A stretch of 64,000 nt of DNA from Spirosoma aerolatum (GCF_002056795.1 NZ_CP020104.1:6767501-6831500), one strand, 5' to 3'; numbered from the stretch's first letter, positions 37,301-47,746 are shown. Notes: generated by a model not told the origin, from the letters alone. Numbers and translations are program-made.

Positions 37301-37792
37301 TCCGTCTGAGCTAGAAAGTAAATAATAAACCCATCAATAAATAATAAATAATTTACTTATTAAGGTTACTTCTAGTCTACCAATGACTAATTCAACAGTA
37401 GATTAATTATTCATGTATCAAAAAATAAAAATAGACTGTTACCTTAAGCACACAAGAAATAACCTACATCCAGTTTGGCAACATTTATACCAGCCACCCA
37501 TATATAGGCATTATTGATTCTTAAAAATGATAAATAACAGAGGTAGTTTATTAATCGGCCTATAACTAAATAGATAACCTTCATCCACAAAAATCACACC
37601 ATTTTATCAACTAACTTAACGCTATACTTTAATAATAAAGTTACTTGTAAAGCAATAGTCACGCTTCTTAGTTAAATTAGACACAAAAACAAAGCACTTT
37701 ATTAGTAACCTAAAACCGATATATATTTGACTACTATTGAAGAAATACAGCGTTTACTCCCCTTTTATTTAGTAAACGTATTAGTGAAAATT
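37301..37792. other. AT-rich gene-free region, 492 bp
   Basis: This is the most AT-rich long gap outside the 55-63 kb block. It holds the upstream region of the surface-protein gene and the 3' flank of the FemAB-like gene. A single near-match to a DnaA box, tcatccaca (one base off ttatccaca), occurs at 37581-37589. There is no cluster of boxes, so I do not call an origin. No ORF or RNA gene was recognised. Confidence 0.45.
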
Positions 37793-38821
37793 TCATTTAA
37801 GCTTCGCCCTAACTATGTCACAGACAATACTCTTTACGAATTGACGAACAGCTGCAGCCATCTGCTCAAGCTGGTGTAAATGGTTCCAGTGTACCAACTG
37901 GAAAGATTGCTCAATAGCCCCAAAGCTCCGATAAAAATTTCGTACGGATGATTTCTCCGGACTTTCAAAATCAAGTAGCCATGGGGTTGCCTCCTGCCTG
38001 CTATCTATATTGTCCTGAATCATCCGATCAATCAGCAGCGTGCGGGCATTGCCTTTTCGGCCAGCTTCCGATGCTGCGTTGAAAAGATAAATAATCCGGC
38101 CTCCTTCCTGAACAAATAGGGCCCCCGCTTCGATATGCCCACCACGGACAGCGTATCGAATGTGTCCGCAATTGCGCTGAATCAGTTCACGCGAAAGATT
38201 TCTGAGTATGTCATAAGCCCAGGCAGGAACTCCTCCATCTATTAGCCGGGCATGATGTCGCCTGAATAACTCTAGAAGTGGCTCCGGGTCCGACGACTCT
38301 ACAAATATCCAGTTAGCGGCCTCCGCCCGATGTAAATTCATTTTACGATCGCGTGAATACTGGCTATAGACAGCCTTATAATCAGGTGTCAACCGCAAAA
38401 CGTGCGTAGATGATTGCCGAACCCTATCGAAACTGCTTAGTTCATGAGTTGGCTGGCGTATACTATAAATTGACCCGTAGCTAAACGAATCGGTCAATAG
38501 CTGAAAAAACGGGCGAGCCTCCAGCGTAGCATCCCGACTAAAAACAGCCAGGAACTGGCAGAAAAATGGCTGATGTACTACCCATTTATAAGGGATTCCG
38601 GCCACGCATTTCCGTCGCAATGGAACCGGCATAACCGCCTGATACTGGCCCATAGCATCTACCAGGATAATGCCCACCCACAACCATCGGGGCGATGGCA
38701 ATACAGCATCCAGATACCATGAATACCCATAAATAATCCGCTGTGGAGAGTCCGCAACGCAGGCATCCCAGGCTCGAACGTCGATCTGTTGGCGAGGAAT
38801 AAGCTGGGGAGTGTTAGACAA
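37793..38821 (-). CDS. FemAB/GNAT-like acyltransferase
   Basis: This 342-aa protein resembles the FemAB-like, double-GNAT family found in Cytophagales. The N-terminal half carries IIYGYSWYLDAVLPSPRWLW and VMPVPLRRK, the C-terminal half DRKMNLHRAEAANWIFVESS, YAVRGGHIEAGALFVQEGGR and a closing FYRSFGAIEQSF, which is a GNAT-like end. Such proteins transfer aminoacyl or acyl groups to cell-wall or small-molecule amines; the acceptor is unknown here. It is transcribed the same way as dnaA, 77 bp downstream of it, and could be cotranscribed. No signal peptide, so cytoplasmic. Confidence 0.75.
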   Translation of the reverse strand: MSNTPQLIPRQQIDVRAWDACVADSPQRIIYGYSWYLDAVLPSPRWLWVGIILVDAMGQYQAVMPVPLRRKCVAGIPYKWVVHQPFFCQFLAVFSRDATLEARPFFQLLTDSFSYGSIYSIRQPTHELSSFDRVRQSSTHVLRLTPDYKAVYSQYSRDRKMNLHRAEAANWIFVESSDPEPLLELFRRHHARLIDGGVPAWAYDILRNLSRELIQRNCGHIRYAVRGGHIEAGALFVQEGGRIIYLFNAASEAGRKGNARTLLIDRMIQDNIDSRQEATPWLLDFESPEKSSVRNFYRSFGAIEQSFQLVHWNHLHQLEQMAAAVRQFVKSIVCDIVRAKLK

Positions 38822-38898
38822 GCTGATGCAAGAAGTTACGTGACGCCTTTATAGACGCCAAAGTCCCCGTTTCGTCAGCCCCTTCTCACAAATAAGGA

Positions 38899-40332
38899 TT
38901 ATTTAAACTGAGATTTCAGTTTTTCGATCATATCGCGGGTTTCAGCATGTTTGGCCACCAAATCACTGATGGTTTGAACGGCATGAATTACCGTACTATG
39001 GTCGCGGCCACCAAAATGATACCCAATAGACTTAAGCGACAGATCGGTTTTTTCTTTAGCCAGATACATAGCCACCTGACGTGGATGCACAAGCTCACGC
39101 TTCCGGCTTTTCGCTTTCAGGTCGGCAATGGTCACGTTAAAATAATCGGCAACCGCTTCCTGTACCGAGTCGATGGTTACTTCCCGGTCTGAGTCGACAA
39201 CGATATTGCGTAGCGTCTGCTTGGCTAACTCAAGATCAATATCGCGCCGATTCAGAGAAGCCTGTGCCATCAGCGACACAATAACCCCTTCCAGCTCACG
39301 CACATTGGTATTGACACTATGTGCCAGGTACTCAATCACGTTATCGTCGATATAAATACCTTCTGTCTGAAGCTTTTTCTGGATAATAGCAATACGGGTT
39401 TCCAGGTCAGGTGTTTGCAAATCGGCCGAAAGCCCCCATTTGAAGCGGGAAAGCAATCGATCTTCCAGCCCATCCAGCGCTCGAGGAGCCCGGTCCGACG
39501 TCATGATAATCTGCTTACCGGACTGATGCAGGTGATTAAAGATATGGAAGAAAATCTCCTGGGTTTTTTCTTTCTTCTGCAAGAACTGCACATCGTCGAT
39601 CACCAGCACATCGACCTGCATGTAGAATGACGTAAAATCACGAATACCATCAGTCCGTACTGCATTCAGAAACTGGTTCGTAAACTTCTCCGACGTAACG
39701 TACAGCACAAATTTATTATGGCTGTTATTCTTGATATAATTCCCAATGGCCTGTACCAGATGAGTTTTGCCCAGCCCTACTCCACCATAAATCATCAGCG
39801 GATTAAAAGAAGTAACCCCAGGGCGTTCAGCCACTGCGTAACCAGCCGAGCGCGCCAGCCGATTACAGTCGCCCTCCACATAATTCTCGAAGGTATAACT
39901 CGGATTCAGGTACGAATCGAGCGTAAGCGAATCAAGGTCTTTAAGCTGGAACGGGCTCTTAAGAATATCGGGGTTGACGTTATCGGGCTTGGCTGTTTGT
40001 GGACTTTTGGTAGTAGGCACATTAACCGTTAGCGGTCGATTCTGCTCATTCCCCTTATCGACAATAATCGAATACTCCAACTGACCTGTCGGCCCAATGG
40101 CTGTATCGAGCGCCTTACGAAGCGCATGCACGAAATTCTCTTCCAGCCATTCGTAAAAGAACTCGCTGGGCACCTGAATGGTCAGAACATTGCCATTGAG
40201 CCGTAAAGGTACAATGGGTTCAAACCAGGTATTAAAACTTTGTTCGGGAACAATTTCCCGAATAACGTTCAGACAGCGATTCCACACCGTCGTTACTTCA
40301 CGCTGCATGCCTGTCTGAGTGGTTACATTCAC
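38899..40332 (-). CDS. dnaA: Chromosomal replication initiator DnaA
   Basis: This 477-aa AAA+ protein opens the replication origin. Domain I (1-85) has the WNRCLNVIREIVPEQSFNTW motif for helicase contact. Domain II is a linker of about 65 residues. Domain III has Walker A YGGVGLGKTHLVQAIG, Walker B VLVIDDVQFL and sensor MTSDRAPRAL with LLSRFKWG. Domain IV ends in the DnaA-box-binding helix-turn-helix and signature SIGYHFGGRDHSTVIHA. Length and order are complete. It is not beside dnaN or recF, as is common in Bacteroidetes. The 280-bp divergent gap to mutA holds no consensus DnaA boxes, so oriC is probably elsewhere. Confidence 0.98.
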   Translation of the reverse strand: MNVTTQTGMQREVTTVWNRCLNVIREIVPEQSFNTWFEPIVPLRLNGNVLTIQVPSEFFYEWLEENFVHALRKALDTAIGPTGQLEYSIIVDKGNEQNRPLTVNVPTTKSPQTAKPDNVNPDILKSPFQLKDLDSLTLDSYLNPSYTFENYVEGDCNRLARSAGYAVAERPGVTSFNPLMIYGGVGLGKTHLVQAIGNYIKNNSHNKFVLYVTSEKFTNQFLNAVRTDGIRDFTSFYMQVDVLVIDDVQFLQKKEKTQEIFFHIFNHLHQSGKQIIMTSDRAPRALDGLEDRLLSRFKWGLSADLQTPDLETRIAIIQKKLQTEGIYIDDNVIEYLAHSVNTNVRELEGVIVSLMAQASLNRRDIDLELAKQTLRNIVVDSDREVTIDSVQEAVADYFNVTIADLKAKSRKRELVHPRQVAMYLAKEKTDLSLKSIGYHFGGRDHSTVIHAVQTISDLVAKHAETRDMIEKLKSQFK

Positions 40333-40612
40333 GAGAAACTAGTTGTACTACGGTTGATTCCGCAAAAAAAGGAGACAAATATGGAGAAAAAATCTGATCA
40401 GACCATGCAGGCGAACGCATGATTTAAGCCGGCTTCGCTCCTCTCTCTGCAATGTTAAGCTAAAATTAAGGGATTCAGCGCGAACGTCAAGGGGGTATCG
40501 AAATCCCTTTGAATAATGCAACGAGTCCCTATATCAGCGAGTTAAAAACGCATGTCTTTCCCGAAAAGATAAAAACGTTACTTTTACCAGCGTATCGTCT
40601 TAATCGTATTCG

Positions 40613-41932
40613 ATGGACTCTTTTTTTTCATCATCTTTCCCCCCGGCCGACCACTCCGCCTGGCTGGCACAAGTTCGGCGGGAGCTTAAAGACGCTGGCG
40701 CCTACGAAAGTCTACGCTGGCATACCGACGAAGGGTTTACGCTGGAACCGTATTATACTGCCGATGATCTGAACCAATTGCCGCTCAGTCTGATTCAGGG
40801 CGCCCAGAAGCAGAAACCTGGCTGGATTAATGCACCTGTATACACTGGCTCGGATGAAAAAACGACAAATGTGGTTCTTAAAGACATACTTACCAAAGGA
40901 GCCGAAGGCCTGGTTGTTCGGTTATCAGGAAAGCCCGACTTACCGCAATTGCTAAATGGTATCAAGTTGGCCGAAACGCCTGTTTATTTTGAGTTTCAGT
41001 CAGAAATTACTTCACAAGAAATTGTCGATGCTATCCAAAGCTTGAAAATCATTGCTCCTTACCAACTCAAAGGAGGTATATTGACCGATACCGGGGAAGC
41101 TACCGATGCAATTACGCATTTAACTGCCGATTCTCCACAATTCTATACGGTTGGGGTTAGTACTCACGCTTTTCATAATGCAGGTGCTACAGCCACACAG
41201 GAACTGGCGTTCACGCTGGCTTCGCTGGCTGACCGATTCGACCAACTCACCGATGCAGGCTTACCGATTGAACAACTGACTCAAAAACTGATTCTCTCCG
41301 TTTCAGTCGGGACCAACTATTTTGTAGAGATAGCCAAATTGCGGGCATTACGAGTGCTCATACAACGTTTTTTACGGTATTATCAGAAAGCGGCTACGAC
41401 CGATCCAATTCAGATTCATGCCCGAACCTCCACATTTTACGATTCTACGGCAACCATCTACACCAACCTGATACGAGCAACTACCGAAGCGATGGCAGCC
41501 ATCATCGGTGGGTGCGATGTCCTAAGTATTCACGCATATGATGCCGTTCTGAACCAGCCCAGCGAATTTTCGGAACGAATTGCCCGTAATGTATCGATCC
41601 TGTTGAACGAAGAATCACATGTAGGCAAAGTAGCCGATCCGTCAGCCGGATCGTATTACATTGAAAATCTGACGCACCATCTAGCCGAAACGGCCTGGGC
41701 GCTTTTTATAACTATAGAAAAGCGTGGTGGTTTGACCAAAGCAATGGCCGATGGCTATATACAGGACGAGCTGGAACGATCGTACCAAACTAAAGTCAAA
41801 GCGATTAAAAATGGAAGCGTATTGGTAGGGGTCAACAAATTCCGTTTTGACGAGCCAACGACCCAACCTCATAGCATTCGTACTAAAGGCATGGGAGTAA
41901 CTGAAAAAAGACTGGCCGAACCTTTTGAGTAA
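40613..41932 (+). CDS. mutA: Methylmalonyl-CoA mutase small subunit
   Basis: This 439-aa protein is the non-catalytic beta chain of the heterodimeric mutase that interconverts methylmalonyl-CoA and succinyl-CoA in propionate metabolism. It has the mutase TIM-barrel fold (HTDEGFTLEPYYTADDL near the N-terminus, FTLASLADRFDQL, KLRALRVLIQRF, DPSAGSYYIENLTHHLAETA) but ends before any B12-binding domain. That matches beta chains. Relative to longer beta chains (about 600-640 aa) it is short, because the degenerate B12 domain is absent. It is followed by mutB after 3 bp, an obvious operon. No cobalamin riboswitch was seen upstream. Confidence 0.92.
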   Translation: MDSFFSSSFPPADHSAWLAQVRRELKDAGAYESLRWHTDEGFTLEPYYTADDLNQLPLSLIQGAQKQKPGWINAPVYTGSDEKTTNVVLKDILTKGAEGLVVRLSGKPDLPQLLNGIKLAETPVYFEFQSEITSQEIVDAIQSLKIIAPYQLKGGILTDTGEATDAITHLTADSPQFYTVGVSTHAFHNAGATATQELAFTLASLADRFDQLTDAGLPIEQLTQKLILSVSVGTNYFVEIAKLRALRVLIQRFLRYYQKAATTDPIQIHARTSTFYDSTATIYTNLIRATTEAMAAIIGGCDVLSIHAYDAVLNQPSEFSERIARNVSILLNEESHVGKVADPSAGSYYIENLTHHLAETAWALFITIEKRGGLTKAMADGYIQDELERSYQTKVKAIKNGSVLVGVNKFRFDEPTTQPHSIRTKGMGVTEKRLAEPFE

Positions 41933-41935
41933 ACC

Positions 41936-44110
41936 ATGAGACCCGATTTTACCCATAACCTTCAGGAAGAACCGTCGAGCGTAACACCACAGTCGACGAC
42001 GAAACCTCAATCTCCACGTTCTGCGTTTTTTACCACGGCCGAAGGGGTCAAGCTTAAGCCCCGGTTCACGGCTATAGATGCCAACACCCAATACGTTTCG
42101 TCGTCACAGGCTGGCATTCCCCCTTATCTACGTGGGCCCTATGCCAGTATGTATGTTCGACAACCCTGGACCATCCGGCAGTATGCCGGTTTTTCGACAG
42201 CCGAAGAGTCGAATGCATTTTACCGACGGAATCTGGCGGCCGGTCAGAAAGGGTTATCGGTCGCTTTCGATCTGGCTACGCACCGGGGGTACGATTCCGA
42301 CCACCCGCGCGTTGTAGGCGATGTAGGCAAAGCGGGCGTAGCTATCGATTCGGTCGAGGATATGAAAATTCTCTTCGATCAGATTCCGCTCGATCAGATG
42401 TCGGTATCGATGACGATGAACGGGGCCGTTATTCCAATCATGGCCTTTTACATCGTTGCCGCGGAAGAACAGGGCGTTCCACCCGAAAAACTATCAGGCA
42501 CGATCCAAAACGACATTCTGAAGGAGTTTATGGTGCGGAATACCTACATCTATCCACCTGAACCATCGATGCGCATTGTGGGTGATATTTTTGCCTATAC
42601 GTCAAAGTATATGCCCAAGTTCAATTCCATCAGCATCAGTGGCTACCACATGCATGAAGCTGGGGCGCCCGCGCATCTGGAATTGGCCTACACACTGGCC
42701 GATGGGCTGGAGTATATTCGAACAGGGTTGAAAGCAGGTATGAACATCGACGAGTTTGCTCCCCGGCTGTCGTTCTTCTGGGGGATTGGCATGAACCATT
42801 TCATGGAAATTGCTAAACTAAGGGCTGGTCGACTACTCTGGTCGAACATCGTCAATGCATTCGAACCCCAAAACCCAAAATCGCTGGCATTGCGAACGCA
42901 TTGTCAGACATCTGGCTATAGCCTGACTGAACAGGACCCCTTTAACAACGTCGCCCGGACCACGATCGAAGCCCTGGCAGCTGTACTGGGCGGTACACAG
43001 AGCCTGCATACCAACTCGCTGGATGAGGCTATCGCGTTACCCACCGATTTTTCGGCTCGGATTGCCCGAAACACCCAACTCTATATCCAGCATGAAACCA
43101 ACGTTACGCGAGTTATCGACCCCTGGGGCGGTTCGTACTACCTTGAATTCCTGACCAACGAGCTGGCCGAAAAAGCGTGGCTATTGATTCAGGAAGTGGA
43201 GCAGCTTGGTGGTATGACCAAAGCCATCGAGACCGGATTGCCCAAACTTCGGATCGAAGAAGCGGCTGCCCGCAAACAGGCCCGTATCGACTCGGGTAAA
43301 GATACGATCGTTGGTGTCAACCGCTATAAATCCAGTTCTGAAACCTCTATCGAACTACTCGATATAGATAACCAAGCTGTTCGCGAAGCGCAGATCAAAC
43401 GCCTGAACGAATTGAAGGTCAAGCGGGATCCGCAAAACGTAGAGCAGGCTCTGGCAGCTATAACCCGAGCCGCTTTAACCACTTCCAAACCCTCTTCTGA
43501 AAAACAGGAAAGCGAAACAAACCTCCTTGCTCTGGCGGTTGAAGCAGCACGGGCGAGGGCTACACTTGGCGAAATATCAGATGCTATGGAGAAAGCGTTT
43601 GGCCGACATAAGGCTACTATTCGAGCGGTATCAGGCGTTTATTCAGCCGAAGTCTCTGACGATGAAAACTTCCGATTAGCCCGTCAGATGAGTGATCAAT
43701 TTGCGGAACTCGACGGACGACGTCCACGGATTCTGGTTGCTAAAATGGGCCAGGACGGGCACGACCGGGGGGCTAAAGTCATCGCTACCAGTTTTGCCGA
43801 TCTGGGTTTCGATGTCGACATGGGGCCGCTATTCCAAACGCCCGCCGAAGTCGCCCGTCAGGCTGCCGAAAACGATGTGCATATTGTGGGCGTATCGAGT
43901 CTGGCGGCAGGTCATAAAACACTGATTCCCCAACTGATTGAGGAACTCCGAAAAATTGGGCGCGACGATATTCTGGTTATTGCCGGGGGTGTAATTCCAG
44001 CCCAGGATTATCAGTTTCTTTACGAAGCTGGCGTAAAAGGCATTTTTGGCCCCGGTACAGTTATATCCGTAGCCGCCCAGAAAATCCTGGCCGAGTTGAT
44101 GACGGAGTAA
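41936..44110 (+). CDS. mutB: Methylmalonyl-CoA mutase large (catalytic) subunit
   Basis: This 724-aa catalytic alpha chain uses adenosylcobalamin for the radical rearrangement of methylmalonyl-CoA to succinyl-CoA. The N-terminal TIM barrel binds CoA ([47 protein letters not shown]). The C-terminal B12 domain (about residues 585-720) carries the base-off motif DGHDRG in [16 protein letters not shown], with SSLAAGH and [13 protein letters not shown]. The His of DxHxxG is the lower cobalt ligand. Length is normal. It forms an operon with mutA and has no adjacent meaB or epimerase gene within this window. Confidence 0.97.
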   Translation: MRPDFTHNLQEEPSSVTPQSTTKPQSPRSAFFTTAEGVKLKPRFTAIDANTQYVSSSQAGIPPYLRGPYASMYVRQPWTIRQYAGFSTAEESNAFYRRNLAAGQKGLSVAFDLATHRGYDSDHPRVVGDVGKAGVAIDSVEDMKILFDQIPLDQMSVSMTMNGAVIPIMAFYIVAAEEQGVPPEKLSGTIQNDILKEFMVRNTYIYPPEPSMRIVGDIFAYTSKYMPKFNSISISGYHMHEAGAPAHLELAYTLADGLEYIRTGLKAGMNIDEFAPRLSFFWGIGMNHFMEIAKLRAGRLLWSNIVNAFEPQNPKSLALRTHCQTSGYSLTEQDPFNNVARTTIEALAAVLGGTQSLHTNSLDEAIALPTDFSARIARNTQLYIQHETNVTRVIDPWGGSYYLEFLTNELAEKAWLLIQEVEQLGGMTKAIETGLPKLRIEEAAARKQARIDSGKDTIVGVNRYKSSSETSIELLDIDNQAVREAQIKRLNELKVKRDPQNVEQALAAITRAALTTSKPSSEKQESETNLLALAVEAARARATLGEISDAMEKAFGRHKATIRAVSGVYSAEVSDDENFRLARQMSDQFAELDGRRPRILVAKMGQDGHDRGAKVIATSFADLGFDVDMGPLFQTPAEVARQAAENDVHIVGVSSLAAGHKTLIPQLIEELRKIGRDDILVIAGGVIPAQDYQFLYEAGVKGIFGPGTVISVAAQKILAELMTE

Positions 44111-44260
44111 GTATTTTACAGATTCACAGGAAGTTATGACCTTCGATACTATAGGCAATTTCCATCTGGATAACACACTTACTCTCTTAACTGTACCGGG
44201 CTTTACCAGTCCTGTCCGAACTATTTTTGAGTCGACCCTTTGAAAGTACTATTAGCAGAA

Positions 44261-45322
44261 TTAATCTTCCAGTATATTGCCAAAGATGGTGTTTTTCAGC
44301 AATAAAGCCCCTAACAGAAAGCTGATACCCCAATACAAATACACACGGTAAAAATCTTGGATATCTTCGTACACTCTGACTTGTACTGGCGCTTTTTCAA
44401 GACGGTTGATCTGAGCAAATATGCGTTGAAGGCTCCGGGCATCGGTAGCCCGGTAGAAGCTACCACTCCCGATAGTAGCAATCGTCTTCAGGATACCCTC
44501 ATCCACCGTACCCGCTTTCACTGACGAAGCCCGCCCAACTGCAATGGTGTAAAGGCGCATTGAAAATGCTCTGGCCAGTTTGGCAGCCGTAACCGGATCA
44601 AGATTTCCGGCCGTGTTGTCGCCATCGCTCAGGAGAATAATTAGTTTGCTTCGTTCGGTCTGCCCAGCCTCGATCTGTGCTGTATCGGCCTGTATATTAA
44701 CCGGGTCACGCATACGATTAATGCATCGGGCCAACGCATCGCCGATCGCCGTACCCGACGTTCGAATCATACGCGTGTTGAGATCATTTAAGTACTGTTT
44801 CAACAAGGCATAGTCGGTTGTGAGCGGGCACAAGGAGAACGCTTCTCCCGCAAAAATCACCAGACCAATGCGGTCGTTTTTTCGGCTGTTGACAAATGCC
44901 TGAGCTACCCGACGGGCAACAGCCAACCGATTGGGCGGTAAATCGCCCTCATTCATCGACTCCGATACATCAATGGCCAGCATAATGTCGATTCCTTCCG
45001 ACTGCTCATCGCGTTGCTGCCGTACAATCTGCGGACGAGCCAAAGCTACCAGGAGCATAGCCATACCCATAAATACACTGACTGGCAGCAGATAACGCAG
45101 TAAACTTAGCCAGCGATCGATTAGATTGTCTGTGCCTATACGCCTGTACCGAAGCTGTCCGAGCGACATGTTTAGCTGTTGCTGGGCATTTCGACTCAGA
45201 TAATACCGTAAAAAAAACAGCACCAGAATCCCCGGAATCAACGACAGAGCCAGCGGGTGAGCAAAGTGATATTGCTGCCATTGTACCGACCGAAACCAAT
45301 AAACAGAATACCAGGGCTCCAT
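44261..45322 (-). CDS. VWA-domain membrane protein (BatA/BatB-like)
   Basis: This 353-aa inner-membrane protein has two N-terminal transmembrane segments (LALSLIPGILVLFFLRYYL; LPVSVFMGMAMLLVALA). A von Willebrand factor A domain follows, about residues 105-300. A C-terminal helix is YLYWGISFLLGALLL. The MIDAS metal site is complete: DVSES, the TSGTAIGDAL Thr region and LLSDGDNT. BatA/BatB proteins (Bacteroides aerotolerance) belong to MoxR-AAA+ systems that are thought to assemble or protect exported proteins. Here it is the last gene of a DUF58-membrane protein-VWA operon with a 4-bp gap. Biochemical role unproven. Confidence 0.87.
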   Translation of the reverse strand: MEPWYSVYWFRSVQWQQYHFAHPLALSLIPGILVLFFLRYYLSRNAQQQLNMSLGQLRYRRIGTDNLIDRWLSLLRYLLPVSVFMGMAMLLVALARPQIVRQQRDEQSEGIDIMLAIDVSESMNEGDLPPNRLAVARRVAQAFVNSRKNDRIGLVIFAGEAFSLCPLTTDYALLKQYLNDLNTRMIRTSGTAIGDALARCINRMRDPVNIQADTAQIEAGQTERSKLIILLSDGDNTAGNLDPVTAAKLARAFSMRLYTIAVGRASSVKAGTVDEGILKTIATIGSGSFYRATDARSLQRIFAQINRLEKAPVQVRVYEDIQDFYRVYLYWGISFLLGALLLKNTIFGNILED

Positions 45323-45326
45323 GCAA

Positions 45327-46331
45327 TCAGGCTATTGATGAGGGTTCGGTTGTTTTTTCATTTGTAGATGCTTCCACGCTCCCACGAAGCTGCAAACGAG
45401 TACGGGCACGTCGATAGGTCTGTGTAGCGATTTCGCCCAACAGGCGTAAAGCAGGCTGCGATTGGGGCGAAAACGAACCGCCATAAATCATTCGGTCGGC
45501 CTCTCGCAACGCATCCGTTACACGGTTATCCGCCATTTGCTCGGCTAGTTCAGGCGTTGTCATGGACGTATAAGGCAACGAATCCAGCCGTTCTAAATAA
45601 AACTTCCACAGAACGATTGCCTGATTAGCCGTTTCTGAGGCCGTGTACGAGTTTATGTTTCGGCAGAAACGATTGTACTCACTTAAAAAACGGAGGTGCT
45701 GCCGATTGAGTTGATACAGCTTCCATTGCTGAGTGATCGTCCGTCCCAAAAGTAGGTATACGAGGAAGGCGACTAAGCCCACCAGTGAAAATCCAGTTAC
45801 CAAGGCCAGGTAATTGAATTGCTGTTGCAACGTCGCCAGATCCGTTTCAGTAGCCAGTTTTGGCGGCTGCGACTGAACCGAATCCGATTTAGCAAGGAGT
45901 AACTTTGACCGAAGGAATACCGAATCGACCCGAGACCATAATTGGGTGCAGTCGGCATCGCCAATCACCCGAATCGGCACCTGCAACCGTTGAATCGTAT
46001 CTGTTTCAAACGAAATCAGGGTATACACGGCACTATCGCGGCTAACGGCCGCAACGCCAGTGCCCGTAGTCTGAGTGGGAAACACGACTACTTTTTGCAC
46101 CTGATAAGGCGAAAAATGTCGCCCCGTATCCGGAAATAAAACATCTTTGATGGCTGGATGCCGATAGGTAAGTGAGTACTGAAATGGCCGACCGATTTCA
46201 ACACTATCAGCTAAAAAATACCCTTGCAATGGAGCCTGTCGCACTGATCGGTTCTGAGCCAACGAGAAGCCTGGCCCCAAAAAGCCTAACAGGAATGCCG
46301 GTAAAACGATCGTGCGAAGAATATAAATCAT
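45327..46331 (-). CDS. Exported membrane protein of the DUF58-VWA operon
   Basis: I do not recognise a named family. The 334-aa protein has a signal (IYILRTIVLPAFLLGFLGPG) and a periplasmic beta-rich region (about 30-170; VEIGRPFQYSLTYRHPAIKD). One transmembrane helix follows near 172-195 (FNYLALVTGFSLVGLVAFLV), then a cytoplasmic helical tail (FYLERLDSLPYTSMTTPELA) up to residue 334. Comparable but poorly conserved proteins sit between DUF58 and VWA genes in Bacteroidetes aerotolerance-type operons. It starts directly against the DUF58 stop and ends 4 bp before the VWA start, so translation is likely coupled. Confidence 0.75.
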   Translation of the reverse strand: MIYILRTIVLPAFLLGFLGPGFSLAQNRSVRQAPLQGYFLADSVEIGRPFQYSLTYRHPAIKDVLFPDTGRHFSPYQVQKVVVFPTQTTGTGVAAVSRDSAVYTLISFETDTIQRLQVPIRVIGDADCTQLWSRVDSVFLRSKLLLAKSDSVQSQPPKLATETDLATLQQQFNYLALVTGFSLVGLVAFLVYLLLGRTITQQWKLYQLNRQHLRFLSEYNRFCRNINSYTASETANQAIVLWKFYLERLDSLPYTSMTTPELAEQMADNRVTDALREADRMIYGGSFSPQSQPALRLLGEIATQTYRRARTRLQLRGSVEASTNEKTTEPSSIA

Positions 46332-47192
46332 TTACTTTCTCACCCGGAATAACTCAACAAGTTTTGGTACAAAATCTTCCTGCGAATCGAGAGCCAGGTA
46401 ATTGGCATTGTATTGCTTGCAAAGCCGCTCAAGCCGTACCTGATTCTGCTGAAACGTATCATGGAGACCATTTCGAAAAGCAGCCGACGAGGTATTCACC
46501 CAAACGGTTCGCCCGGTTTCGGTATCATGAACAGGTATAATCCCCAGCCGGGGCAGTTTAACCTCCCGTTGATCGTACAAGTGAATAACGACCAAATCAT
46601 GCTTTTTCGCCAGTGCCTTCAGGTTATGCTCGTATTGCTGGTCGATAAAATCAGATAGCAGAATCACCACACTCCTACGTTTTAGCGCATTTAGTGTAAA
46701 CAACAGCGCATCGGCAATACTGGTCCGCCCCGACTCCGGCTTCAGCTTGTACAGGTTCATAATCAATTGATAACCAGTTTTTAGACCGTTAGATGGCTTG
46801 ATGTATTTCTCTTTCTGATCCGAAAAGCAATACATGCCTACATGGCTGGCTTCCCGAATCGCCGACAAGGCCAATACACCACAAACTTCTTTGGTAGCCG
46901 CCAGTTTATCACGGTAGCTTGGCCCAACCTGTTGTGAAGCACTCACATCGACTACAAAAAAAACGGTCTGGTCTTTTTCTTCCCGAAATACTTTTACGAA
47001 TGTACCGTGCCCTTTCGAAGATACGTTCCAGTCGATAGCCCGCACATCGTCGCCGTATTGATAAGTCCGTAAATCCGTAAATTCCAGCCCTGTACCTTTA
47101 AACACCGACCGAAAACTTCCGCGCATCTGCGAATTGACCGCCTTTCGGATGCGGATGTCGAAATTTCGGAGCCGTGCCAGAAATTCATCCAT
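46332..47192 (-). CDS. DUF58 domain-containing protein
   Basis: This 286-aa soluble DUF58 protein has the hallmark block FRSVFKGTGLEFTDLRTYQY and GDDVRAIDWNVSSK near residues 25-60, followed by a VWA-like fold. The metal-site-like DVSAS motif lies in VFFVVDVSASQQ, and RRSVVILLSDFID is the matching strand. Its partners in many bacteria are a MoxR AAA+ ATPase and VWA membrane proteins. Here the membrane and VWA genes follow directly, but no MoxR gene is upstream; a divergent DUF4296 gene lies there instead. It probably acts in the cytoplasm as an adaptor of the complex. Confidence 0.88.
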   Translation of the reverse strand: MDEFLARLRNFDIRIRKAVNSQMRGSFRSVFKGTGLEFTDLRTYQYGDDVRAIDWNVSSKGHGTFVKVFREEKDQTVFFVVDVSASQQVGPSYRDKLAATKEVCGVLALSAIREASHVGMYCFSDQKEKYIKPSNGLKTGYQLIMNLYKLKPESGRTSIADALLFTLNALKRRSVVILLSDFIDQQYEHNLKALAKKHDLVVIHLYDQREVKLPRLGIIPVHDTETGRTVWVNTSSAAFRNGLHDTFQQNQVRLERLCKQYNANYLALDSQEDFVPKLVELFRVRK

Positions 47193-47371
47193 AGGTACCA
47201 GACGTTATGTTTTTTTAACAACCAATCCCGAACTTTGCCTTACGAGATCAACTTACAAAGCTATTAGTTTTCGGTTTATGGTAGCAGACCCGAATAACAG
47301 CGCTTACGTCAGTTATCGTACCAATGGCCCGGTGCAAACCGAATATCCAAACCTCAATCAAACCGTTCCCT

Positions 47372-47746
47372 ATGCTTCGGACCCATTTTCAATCTCGCTG
47401 GTGGAGTCTATTAGTAAGTGGCTGGCTAGTGATAGCCTGTACCGCTCCTGAAGACGAGCGCCCTGAAAACCTGGTTCCAACCGATCAGATGGCGGATATT
47501 CTGACGGAGGTTCATCTGGCCGAAGCGCGGGTCAGCCGCATGGCCTTAACGTCGATCGACTCATCGAATATTGTCTATAAACGACTGGAGAACCAGATCA
47601 TTAAAAAATACCAGCTCGATACGGCAGCCTATCGAAAAAGCTACATTTTTTACTCATCTCATCCGCGTGAGATGGAAACGATTTATCAACAGGTTACTAA
47701 GAACTTGCAAAACATAATCAGCGGAAAGACGCCCAAGAAACCATGA
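47372..47746 (+). CDS. DUF4296 lipoprotein
   Basis: The start ATG 47372 gives 124 aa beginning with a lipoprotein signal that ends LLVSGWLVIAC, Cys at about residue 23. The upstream ATG at 47324 adds 16 non-signal residues. The mature part is a DUF4296 domain: QMADILTEVHLAEARVSRMA, a Lys-rich helix and FYSSHPREMETIYQQVTKNL. In many Bacteroidetes this gene lies beside a glycosyltransferase gene of the polyprenyl-phosphate type, as here. The function is unknown. Likely anchored to the outer or inner membrane by lipid. Confidence 0.85.
   Translation: MLRTHFQSRWWSLLVSGWLVIACTAPEDERPENLVPTDQMADILTEVHLAEARVSRMALTSIDSSNIVYKRLENQIIKKYQLDTAAYRKSYIFYSSHPREMETIYQQVTKNLQNIISGKTPKKP

Noticed and set aside
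40333..40612. Possible cobalamin riboswitch before mutA
   Set aside because: I looked for the B12-box consensus upstream of the mutase genes and did not find it.
44136..44243. 35-codon ORF between mutB and the VWA gene
   Set aside because: It has an ATG and stop, but no ribosome site, no conserved features and no family; kept only as a note.
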